From NCBI GenBank assembly GCA_002317595.1, contig DCHL01000166.1, positions 2,987 through 8,429 of the forward strand: a stretch of DNA of 5,443 nt, given 5' to 3'. Of this stretch, positions 1 through 5,443 are shown in pieces (the first letter of the stretch is position 1; the number at the start of each line of letters is the position of its first letter). Origin of the DNA: Lachnospiraceae bacterium UBA1753. GTDB lineage: Bacteria > Bacillota > Clostridia > Lachnospirales > Lachnospiraceae. The translations under genes were made by a program, and so were the position numbers. The notes below the pieces were generated by a model. The model had not been told where the DNA came from, did not search any database, and worked only from the letters and a program-made list of their open reading frames with translations.

Positions 1-103
1 GCAGCTTGTATCCTTTTCGTGTTTCCACTTGTAATCATTTCGCGTTGCCTTGGCATACAAGGTTTATCTTACCATCTTTTGACTCGCTTTGCACTCCTGA
101 CAT
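1..103. other. Non-coding stretch left of the repeat array
   Basis: I see no credible gene, RNA or terminator here. CTTGTAT (5-11) and ATACAAG (55-61) are complementary, and CATTTCGC plus TTCCAC echo the array motifs. The region may hold decayed repeat units, but the match is too weak to call. The array could continue beyond the left edge. Confidence 0.4.
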
Positions 104-247
104 GGTGGAAACTTGGCTCATCCTTCGCATTTTACACCATCGTGATTTTCTTGAATTTCAGTCATGGGTGGAATTTCCTCTATTCCTCACTTACTTTACA
201 CCGTCCGCTTCCAGCAAGCCTCGCTTAGTTTCCTTGTGCATACGCAT

Positions 248-290
248 GAACGGTGTAAAATACTTCATTTCTTTCTATATTACACCGTTC
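248..290. repeat. Strong inverted-repeat unit 3 of the array
   Basis: GAACGGTGTAAAATA (248-262) faces TATATTACACCGTTC (276-290): 15 positions with one A-A mismatch (259/279) around a 13-nt centre. The complementarity continues four bases outside the shared GGTG...CACC ends, and those outer bases (GAAC/GTTC) are specific to this unit. Confidence 0.8.
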
Positions 291-514
291 CACCTTTGCC
301 ACCCGCCTCTGCATTTCACACGATGGGTGTAAAGTAACTTAGTTTCATTGCATATTCCACCTTCACATTCCCGGCAGACGGTGGAATATCATGGGATTCC
401 TGACATCATTACACCCTTTTTTCAATTCAGACTTTTCTCACTAGCCTGGGCATGGTGGAATATTACACATTATTGAAGATATTACACCATTTCCCTCTCT
501 CCTCTAACACAAGC

Positions 515-553
515 AGGGTGTAATATCATAGTTTCCTAAGGATATTACACCCT
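515..553. repeat. Perfect inverted-repeat unit 7 of the array
   Basis: AGGGTGTAATATC (515-527) is the exact reverse complement of GATATTACACCCT (541-553), with a 13-nt asymmetric centre containing GTTTCCTAAG. This is the best copy of the unit and a sensible reference sequence for searching. It lacks a following T-tract, so it does not look like a terminator. Confidence 0.85.
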
Positions 554-614
554 TGCACTAATTCGGCCCGAATAGACACGGTGTAAAATATCAGTTTCTT
601 AATGATATTCCACC

Positions 615-693
615 CGGCACATGATATTTCCTTGATACTTCCACCCGGCACATGATATTTCCTTGATACTTCCACCCGGCATATGATTTCTCC
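615..693. repeat. 31-bp tandem direct repeats, two perfect and one partial
   Basis: Positions 615-645 and 646-676 are identical 31-mers starting CGGCACATGATATTTCC and ending TTCCACC. A third, diverged copy starts at 677 (CGGCATATGATTTCTCC) and fades after about 693. The right half of each resembles a right half of the eight-unit array (TTTC centre, then a TTCCACC end), while the left GGTG arm is absent. They look like half-units amplified in tandem at the array edge. The 31-bp period is close to three helical turns. Confidence 0.85.
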
Positions 694-700
694 CAGAAAC

Positions 701-717
701 ATGCGCCGCAGGCGCAT
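701..717. repeat. GC-rich perfect palindrome
   Basis: ATGCGCC (701-707), loop GCA, then GGCGCAT (711-717) gives seven uninterrupted pairs. Part of it, GCAGGCGCA (708-716), recurs as an exact direct repeat at 735-743. It stands out against the AT-rich surroundings. There is no T-tract on either side, so it is not a convincing terminator. Confidence 0.6.
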
Positions 718-751
718 AAGGTTTCCTGAAAAATGCAGGCGCACCACAAAC

Positions 752-790
752 AAGAAGCCTCTGCCCGTGAAAATGGGGCTGAGGCTTCTT
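752..790 (-). terminator. Probable operon terminator, possibly bidirectional
   Basis: AAGAAGCCTC (752-761) pairs perfectly with GAGGCTTCTT (781-790), and an inner GCCC/GGGC stem tops it around an A-rich loop. In the gltBD direction the stem is followed by GTTTGTGG. In the other direction it is followed by T then AATATAATAAT. Neither U-tract is long, so efficiency is uncertain. It is the first classical terminator-like hairpin after gltD and lies about 205 nt beyond its stop codon. It could also end a transcript arriving from the left. Confidence 0.6.
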
Positions 791-833
791 TAATATAATA
801 ATAATAATGTCTTATGCTGCTCTTGCTACTCTC

Positions 834-851
834 GGAAATGCAAGCATTTCC
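834..851. repeat. Small palindrome at the edge of hairpin unit A
   Basis: GGAAATGC (834-841) is the exact reverse complement of GCATTTCC (844-851), separated by AA. The right arm is part of the GCAAGCATTTCC stretch that precedes units A and C, so the left arm may be the end of a further, inverted and truncated copy (inference). Confidence 0.55.
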
Positions 852-892
852 TCGGTGATCATGTCTCAGCGTAAACTGCTGAGACATGACGG
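850..892. repeat. Hairpin repeat unit A
   Basis: The stem TCATGTCTCAGC (859-870) pairs perfectly with GCTGAGACATGA (878-889) around a 7-nt loop, GTAAACT. The conserved flanks CCTCGGYGATC and GACGG overlap the ends of the stem. Twelve uninterrupted base pairs make this the most stable of the three units. Confidence 0.85.
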
Positions 893-893
893 T

Positions 894-945
894 CCTCGGC
901 GATCCAAAGGTATCCTCCCGCTTCGCGGGCCCCTCCTTTGGACGG
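894..945. repeat. Hairpin repeat unit B
   Basis: The outer stem TCCAAAGG (903-910) pairs with CCTTTGGA (935-942). The inner stem CCCGC (917-921) pairs with GCGGG (925-929) around a TTC loop, with an internal loop between the two stems. The flanks match units A and C, but the stem sequence is unrelated. The unit follows A after a single base. Confidence 0.85.
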
Positions 946-953
946 CAAGCATT

Positions 954-994
954 TCCTCGGCGATCACCCCTCAGCCGTGGCTGAGGTGCGACGG
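954..994. repeat. Hairpin repeat unit C, abutting the gltD stop codon
   Basis: CCTCAGCC (969-976) is complementary to GGCTGAGG (979-986). Closing pairs C967-G988 and TC (964-965) with GA (990-991) extend the stem around small mismatches. The conserved GACGG ends at 994, immediately beside the gltD stop codon at 995-997. The stem shares CTCAGC/GCTGAG with unit A. Confidence 0.8.
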
Positions 995-2488
995 TTACTG
1001 TATCACTATATTCGTGTATCCCATGACGCGTTCGTCGACTTCTTTTGCCACGTCGCGGCCTTCGCGGATTGCCTTTACGACCAGGGACTGGCCTGTGTGC
1101 ATGTCGCCGGCTACGAATACGCCGGGTACGCTTGTCTCGTGAAGTCCAGGCTCGGAAGCTACATTTGTACGCTTGTCAAGGGCAACGCCAAAGGCATCTG
1201 CCACGTACTGCTGTGTTCCTAAGAAGCCCGCTGCAATAAGGAGTAGTTCGCAGGGAAGTTCCTTCTCAGAGCCCTCTATCTCGCTCATCATCATTCGGCC
1301 TGTTGCCTCATCCTTCTTCCATGAGAGGGACACGATCTTTACAGCCTTCAGGGCACCCTTCTCATCCTTAATGAACTCCTTGACGGTAGTCTCATAGATT
1401 CTGGGGTCATCGCCAAATACTGCGATTGCCTCCTCCTGGCCGTAATCGGTCTTGAGGACATTGGGCCACTCCGGCCAGGGATTAGTGTCAAGTCTCTCTA
1501 CAGGGGGCTTGGGCATCATCTCAAGCTGCACAACACTCTTGCAGCCATGTCTGATGGAAGTTCCAAGACAGTCATTTCCCGTGTCGCCACCGCCGACAAT
1601 AACAACATTCTTACCCTTTGCGCTGACATTCTTTCCATCTGTGAGATTAGAATCAAGCAGGGACTTGGTGTTCGCCTTAAGGAAATCTACTGCAAAGTAG
1701 ATACCCGCCGCGTCTCGTCCAGGAGCATTCAGATCTCTGGGATTTGATGCACCACAGGCAAGGATCACGCTGTCAAACTCCTCAAGGAGCTTAGCCGGCG
1801 TAACATCCTTTCCCACATCTGCCGAAGTAACAAAGGTGATTCCCTCTGCCTTCATGACATCAATCTTCCTGTCGATGAAGCGCTTTTCAAGCTTCATGTT
1901 AGGAATTCCATACATGAGCAGTCCGCCAACACGGTCAGAGCGCTCAAATACAGTCACCTCATGTCCGCGGCGGTTGAGCATATCTGCTGCCGAAAGTCCT
2001 GCAGGACCTGAACCAACAATGGCAATACGCTTTCCAGTCCTGGTCTTAGGAGGATTAGGACTGGCCCAGCCCATCTGATAGGCCTTCTCAATGATTGCAA
2101 GCTCGTTTTCCTTGCCTCCCACAGGGTCTCCAAACATTCCACAGGTACATGCATGCTCGCAGAGTGCGGGACATACACGTCCAGTAAACTCAGGGAATGA
2201 ATTAGTCTTCTTAAGTCTCTTGTATGCCTGCTCCCAGTTTCCGTGGTACACAAGATCATTCCACTCTGGAATCAGATTGTGAAGGGGACATCCAATTGTA
2301 CGTCCCATGAGCTCGGAACCTGCCTGGCAGAAGGGAACTCCACACTCCATACATCTTGCAGCCTGCTTCTTCTGCTCCTTCTCAGAAAGGGGCGTGTGAA
2401 ACTCATCAAAGTTCTTTATTCTCGTAAGCGGAGGAATGCATGCTGCCGTCTTCCTCTCATACTCCATAAATCCTGTCGGTTTTCCCAT
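995..2488 (-). CDS. gltD: Glutamate synthase small subunit, NAD(P)H-dependent
   Basis: This 497-residue protein is the small (beta) subunit, which takes electrons from NAD(P)H through FAD and passes them via iron-sulfur clusters to the large subunit. An N-terminal cluster domain carries Cys46, 49, 54 and 67 (CMECGVPFCQ, then GCPLH) and Cys106, 110, 114 and 116 (CPALCEHACTC). The FAD-binding Rossmann motif GSGPAG is at 159-164, the nucleotide-binding motif GGGDTG at 299-304, and the second FAD contact VFVAGDMHTGQS near 457-468. Length is normal for a Gram-positive GltD. The ATG at 2488 is chosen because a good Shine-Dalgarno sequence lies 5 nt upstream and the protein begins with the usual short lead into the cysteine domain. 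The gene follows gltB after 9 nt and clearly belongs to the same operon. The same fold occurs in stand-alone NADPH-dependent oxidoreductases and in dihydropyrimidine dehydrogenase, but the adjacent gltB settles the assignment. Whether NADH or NADPH is preferred cannot be read here. Confidence 0.96.
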   Translation of the reverse strand: MGKPTGFMEYERKTAACIPPLTRIKNFDEFHTPLSEKEQKKQAARCMECGVPFCQAGSELMGRTIGCPLHNLIPEWNDLVYHGNWEQAYKRLKKTNSFPEFTGRVCPALCEHACTCGMFGDPVGGKENELAIIEKAYQMGWASPNPPKTRTGKRIAIVGSGPAGLSAADMLNRRGHEVTVFERSDRVGGLLMYGIPNMKLEKRFIDRKIDVMKAEGITFVTSADVGKDVTPAKLLEEFDSVILACGASNPRDLNAPGRDAAGIYFAVDFLKANTKSLLDSNLTDGKNVSAKGKNVVIVGGGDTGNDCLGTSIRHGCKSVVQLEMMPKPPVERLDTNPWPEWPNVLKTDYGQEEAIAVFGDDPRIYETTVKEFIKDEKGALKAVKIVSLSWKKDEATGRMMMSEIEGSEKELPCELLLIAAGFLGTQQYVADAFGVALDKRTNVASEPGLHETSVPGVFVAGDMHTGQSLVVKAIREGRDVAKEVDERVMGYTNIVIQ

Positions 2489-2493
2489 TTATT

Positions 2494-2499
2494 CCACCT
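2494..2499 (-). promoter_or_regulatory. gltD ribosome binding site overlapping gltB stop
   Basis: On the minus strand the junction reads TAGGTGGAATAAATG. The Shine-Dalgarno AGGTGG uses the last two bases of the gltB TAG stop and sits 5 nt before the gltD ATG. Ribosomes ending gltB therefore finish on the gltD initiation site, which suggests translational coupling and balanced subunit synthesis (inference). Confidence 0.85.
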
Positions 2500-5443
2500 A
2501 TTGTCCTTTCTGATTAGCGTAAAATGCTTCAATCTGTGCCTGTTCAGAAGAGAGACCCTTCTCTTCCATCTGAACTATCATCATCTGCATCTTGTTGTAA
2601 TCGTGAGGAATAATCTTCTTGAACTTCGGCAGATATTCTGAGAAGTTAGCAAGGATTTCCTTACCCTTTGCAGAGCCAGTGTTCTTCACATGCTCCTCAA
2701 TTAGTTCCTTGAGCTGGAGTACATCATATTTAGATGTAACTTCTGAAGATGAAACCATCTCTTTATTAAGTCTTGTGTAGAGATCTGTGTTCTCATCGAG
2801 AACATATGCGATTCCACCTGACATTCCGGCTGCGAAGTTCTTACCTGTGCGGCCAAGAATTACGGCGATACCACCAGTCATGTACTCACATCCGTGATCA
2901 CCCACACCCTCAACAACGGCCTTGACACCAGAGTTTCTTACGCAGAATCTCTCACCCGCAACACCATTGATATAAGCACTGCCGCTTGTAGCACCGTAGA
3001 GAGCAACGTTACCAATGATAATGTTCTCATCCTGCTTGAAGGTACTTCCCTCAGGGGGAAATACTACAAGCTTACCACCAGACATACCCTTTCCGAAGTA
3101 GTCGTTGGAATCTCCCTCAAGCTCAAGGGTAAGTCCCTTGGGAATAAATGCTCCGAAGGACTGTCCGCCGGCACCCTTACATTTAACAACGTAGCTGTCA
3201 TCCTCTAATGTATCATCGCCGAAGCGCTTGGTAATCTCCGAACCAACAATGGTACCAAAGGTTCTGTCGATGTTTGAAACAGTAAGCTCAACAGTCTTCT
3301 TCTCACCCTTCTCCATCGCAGGAAGCATCTTCTTAAGAAGAACCTTCTCGTCAAGAGTCTTCTCAAGTTCAAAGTCATAAACCTGCTTCGGGTCAAAAGT
3401 ATATTTTGTATGCGCTTCATCCGCATAAGGATTCGTAATAATTTTTTTAAGGTCAACCTCAGCTGCCCTTCCTGTGATGCCCTCTCTTGCCTTGATGAGA
3501 TCAGCTCGTCCAACAAGCTCATCTACAGTCCTGACGCCTAGCTTAGCCATGTACTCACGCAGCTCCTCAGCGATGAACATCATGAAGTTCTCTACGTACT
3601 CCGGCTTACCCTTGAAGCGCTTTCTGAGCTCAGGGTTCTGTGTTGCAACGCCCACAGGACAGGTATCAAGGTTACAAACCCTCATCATCACGCATCCCAT
3701 GGTAACAAGGGGCGCTGTAGCAAAACCAAACTCCTCAGCTCCGAGAATAGCTGCAATTGCAACATCGCGGCCGCTCATGAGTTTACCATCAGTCTCAATC
3801 CTTACCTTATTTCTAAGGCCGTTCATGATAAGTGTCTGATGTGTCTCTGCAAGTCCAAGCTCCCAGGGAAGTCCAGCGTTGTGGATTGAAGACTTAGGAG
3901 CAGCTCCTGTTCCTCCATCATATCCAGAAATGAGGACAACCTGCGCACCAGCCTTAGCAACACCAGCTGCGACAGTTCCTACACCAGCCTCAGATACAAG
4001 CTTTACTGAAATTCTTGCATCCTTATTAGAGTTCTTAAGGTCATAAATCAGCTGCGCCAGGTCCTCGATTGAGTAAATGTCGTGGTGAGGCGGAGGTGAA
4101 ATCAGTGATACACCAGGTGTTGAGTGACGTGTCTTTGCAACCCAAGGGTATACTTTTCTTCCAGGAAGATGACCACCCTCACCAGGCTTAGCACCCTGTG
4201 CCATCTTGATCTGAATCTCCTTGGCAGATACAAGATAACGACTGGTAACTCCGAATCTTCCTGATGCAACCTGCTTAATTGCGGAGCACTTATTGAGTCC
4301 GTCCTCGCCAATCTCAAGTCTCTCGAGGGACTCACCGCCCTCACCTGAATTCGACTTGCCGCCAAGATTGTTCATGGCAATTGCCAGAGTCTCATGTGCC
4401 TCCTGTGAGATTGAACCGTATGACATGGCTCCTGTCTTAAATCTCTTAACAATCTCTGAAGCTGGCTCAACCTTGTCGATTGAGATGCCCTTCTTAGGAT
4501 AATTGAAATCGATAAGTCCACGAAGGTTTCTCAGGCAGTCTTCCTTATTAACAAGGGCTGTGTACTGCTTGAAGAGACCGTAATCTCCTCTTCTTGTGGA
4601 CTCCTGAAGAAGGTGGATTGTAGCAGGATTGTAGAGATGCTCCTCTGCTCCAGCCCTTGCCTTATGGCGTCCGGGGCTGTTGAGAGTGAGGTCAGTCTCA
4701 AGCTCGAGGGGATCAAAGGCCTGGTTGTGAAGAACATCCATGTCCTCCTCGATATCCTCCAGCGTGATACCACCAACACGGCTCACTGTGTTTGTAAAAT
4801 ATTTGTCGATAACTTCCTTATCAATACCAATTGCCTCAAAAATCTGAGAACCCTGATATGACTGGATTGTGGAAATACCCATCTTGGATGCAATCTTAAC
4901 AATTCCGTGAAGCACTGCATCATTGTAATCATTTACTGCTGCGTAGTAGTCCTTATCGAGCAGATCCTCATCAATAAGCTGCTTGATTGACTCCTGTGCA
5001 AGGTAAGGATTGATTGCAGATGCACCATAACCGAGAAGCGTTGCAAAGTGATGTACCTCTCTGGGTTCTGCAGACTCAAGGATAAGAGAAAGCGATGTCG
5101 CCTTCTTAGTCCTTACCAGATACTGTCTCAGCGCGGATACAGCAAGGAGTGAAGGAATTGCAACGTGGTTCTCATCCACCTCACGGTCAGACAGGATAAC
5201 GATATTCACGCCTTCTCTGTAAGCCTTGTCAACCTCCATGAAAAGTCTCTCGAGAGCCTTCTCAAGCTTCGTATTAACATAGTAAACGATCGGTATCACA
5301 GCAACCTTGAAGCCCTTGCGGTCCATGTTCTTAATTTTTAACAGGTCAGTGCTTGTAAGAATCGGGTTGTTAATCTGGAGCATGTTGCAGTTCTCAGCAT
5401 CCTCCTCAAGCAGATTACCATCGCGTCCAACGTAAATGGCGGT
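2498..5443 (-). CDS. gltB: Glutamate synthase large subunit, N-terminus outside window
   Basis: This is the catalytic large (alpha) subunit of glutamate synthase. In the family, ammonia from glutamine is channelled to the FMN site, where 2-oxoglutarate is reductively aminated to glutamate in the cytoplasm. The frame is open to the right edge, so 981 residues are visible of roughly 1500 usual for the family. The N-terminal glutamine amidotransferase domain is missing only because the window ends. In visible numbering, the central domain covers about 20-300 and the FMN synthase domain about 330-730, with MSYGSISQEAHETLA (340-354), GAKPGEGGHLPGRK (417-430) and GYDGGTGAAPKSS. Cysteines 584, 590 and 595 (C-x5-C-x4-C) are the expected 3Fe-4S ligands. 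The C-terminal beta-helix, about 755-980, has repeated glycine motifs such as GMSGGKLVVFPP and GMSGGIAYV. No frameshift or missing key residue is seen. The first internal ATG (5383) is not the true start, because the homologous sequence continues upstream of it. Confidence 0.97.
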   Translation of the reverse strand, partial: TAIYVGRDGNLLEEDAENCNMLQINNPILTSTDLLKIKNMDRKGFKVAVIPIVYYVNTKLEKALERLFMEVDKAYREGVNIVILSDREVDENHVAIPSLLAVSALRQYLVRTKKATSLSLILESAEPREVHHFATLLGYGASAINPYLAQESIKQLIDEDLLDKDYYAAVNDYNDAVLHGIVKIASKMGISTIQSYQGSQIFEAIGIDKEVIDKYFTNTVSRVGGITLEDIEEDMDVLHNQAFDPLELETDLTLNSPGRHKARAGAEEHLYNPATIHLLQESTRRGDYGLFKQYTALVNKEDCLRNLRGLIDFNYPKKGISIDKVEPASEIVKRFKTGAMSYGSISQEAHETLAIAMNNLGGKSNSGEGGESLERLEIGEDGLNKCSAIKQVASGRFGVTSRYLVSAKEIQIKMAQGAKPGEGGHLPGRKVYPWVAKTRHSTPGVSLISPPPHHDIYSIEDLAQLIYDLKNSNKDARISVKLVSEAGVGTVAAGVAKAGAQVVLISGYDGGTGAAPKSSIHNAGLPWELGLAETHQTLIMNGLRNKVRIETDGKLMSGRDVAIAAILGAEEFGFATAPLVTMGCVMMRVCNLDTCPVGVATQNPELRKRFKGKPEYVENFMMFIAEELREYMAKLGVRTVDELVGRADLIKAREGITGRAAEVDLKKIITNPYADEAHTKYTFDPKQVYDFELEKTLDEKVLLKKMLPAMEKGEKKTVELTVSNIDRTFGTIVGSEITKRFGDDTLEDDSYVVKCKGAGGQSFGAFIPKGLTLELEGDSNDYFGKGMSGGKLVVFPPEGSTFKQDENIIIGNVALYGATSGSAYINGVAGERFCVRNSGVKAVVEGVGDHGCEYMTGGIAVILGRTGKNFAAGMSGGIAYVLDENTDLYTRLNKEMVSSSEVTSKYDVLQLKELIEEHVKNTGSAKGKEILANFSEYLPKFKKIIPHDYNKMQMMIVQMEEKGLSSEQAQIEAFYANQKGQ

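Larger units (their letters stand above)
104..614. repeat. Array of eight 35-36 bp inverted-repeat units
   Basis: Eight units begin with GGTG and end with CACC: 104-138, 167-202, 252-286, 326-361, 380-415, 454-488, 517-551 and 580-614. Left arms read GGTGKAA followed by A/T-rich sequence. Right arms end in TTMCACC, often GATATTMCACC. The middle of most units carries TTTC or TTCC about 16-20 bases from the start (U2 has ATCC; U7 is the weakest). Unit starts are 63, 85, 74, 54, 74, 63 and 63 bp apart, which fits a common repeat of about 10.6 bp. Sequence between units is unrelated and pyrimidine-rich on this strand. There is no open reading frame with protein-like content, no identical direct repeat of CRISPR type and no neighbouring cas gene. 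Function is unknown. A phased set of protein-binding or recombination sites is my preferred reading. Confidence 0.85.
840..997 (-). repeat. Cluster of three hairpin repeats at the gltD 3' end
   Basis: Three elements lie side by side between the gltD stop and position 850. Each has left flank CCTCGGYGATC (850-860, 894-904, 954-964 with the final C at 965) and right flank GACGG (888-892, 941-945, 990-994), enclosing a stem-loop. In all three the last two bases of the left flank (TC) pair with the first two of the right flank (GA), so the constant parts are CCTCGGYGA on one side and CGG on the other. The first and third are also preceded by GCAAGCATTT. Read as gltBD transcript, the order is CCGTC, stem, GATCRCCGAGG. 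The stems differ between copies, which suggests selection for structure with fixed flanks. I do not recognise a named RNA or palindromic repeat family. Confidence 0.8.

Noticed and set aside
6..332. Plus-strand open frames of 108 and 69 codons across the repeat region
   Set aside because: They run straight through the inverted-repeat units, have no Shine-Dalgarno sequence, and the translations are rich in F, H, L, P, S and C with no domain-like pattern. The frames arise from pyrimidine-rich DNA.
104..676. CRISPR array
   Set aside because: Shared sequence is limited to short inverted ends and a core motif. The intervening lengths vary from 18 to 49 bp, and there are no uniform direct repeats with unique spacers of constant size and no cas genes in view.
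454..676. Cluster of DnaA boxes (TATTMCACC resembles TTATNCACA)
   Set aside because: The T..TNCAC core matches, but the second, third and last bases differ from the usual consensus in nearly all copies, and no dnaA, dnaN or AT-rich unwinding region is visible. It remains a weak alternative for a titration site.
794..808. TATAAT at 794-799 within a TAA-rich stretch as a promoter
   Set aside because: No -35 element lies at the right distance because that position falls in the terminator stem, and no plausible gene follows on the plus strand.
526..887. Minus-strand frames with a repeated HVPGG-type peptide
   Set aside because: The peptide repetition comes from the 31-bp DNA repeats. The frames also cross the terminator hairpin and lack a ribosome binding site.
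807..1222. Plus-strand frames opposite gltD and the hairpin cluster
   Set aside because: They are antisense shadows of gltD or span the hairpin repeats. The gltD frame has clear family motifs and these have none.
2489..2498. TTATTCCACC between gltB and gltD as an isolated array half-site
   Set aside because: It is the complement of a normal Shine-Dalgarno sequence, and ATTCCACC also occurs inside gltB at 2811-2818 where it simply encodes protein, so chance explains it.

Overview
The window is bacterial and holds the 3' part of a glutamate synthase operon on the minus strand, plus about 1 kb of non-coding, repeat-rich DNA downstream of it. The protein sequences look like a low-GC Gram-positive anaerobe. 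A Clostridia / Lachnospiraceae-type genome is my best guess, from general resemblance only; no sequence search was possible.

Right side (5443 to 995, minus strand). gltB, the large subunit of glutamate synthase, enters from the right edge without its N-terminus, so the glutaminase domain and the promoter lie outside the window. Its visible 981 residues cover the central domain, the FMN / 3Fe-4S synthase domain and the GXGXG beta-helix. gltD, the complete small subunit, follows 9 nt after the gltB stop. Its Shine-Dalgarno sequence overlaps that stop codon, which suggests coupled translation. Together the subunits convert glutamine plus 2-oxoglutarate to two glutamates using NAD(P)H, the GOGAT half of ammonium assimilation.

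Middle (994 to about 752). Directly at the gltD stop codon lies a run of three hairpin elements. They share fixed flanks (CCTCGGYGATC on the left, GACGG on the right) but have largely different, fully paired stems. A long stem-loop at 752-790 beyond them is the likely operon terminator, and it could work in both directions.

Left side (751 to 1). No credible gene is present. From 104 to 614 there are eight 35-36 bp units, each made of facing half-sites (GGTGK at the left end, MCACC at the right end) around a TTYC-containing centre. The unit starts are spaced 54, 63, 74 or 85 bp apart and fit one helical repeat of about 10.6 bp across the whole array. The array runs into two perfect 31-bp tandem repeats and a partial third (615-693), then a short GC-rich palindrome. 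I do not recognise this array as a known CRISPR, riboswitch or operator family. It is the most interesting item in the window and looks more like a phased protein-binding or recombination-site array than a gene.
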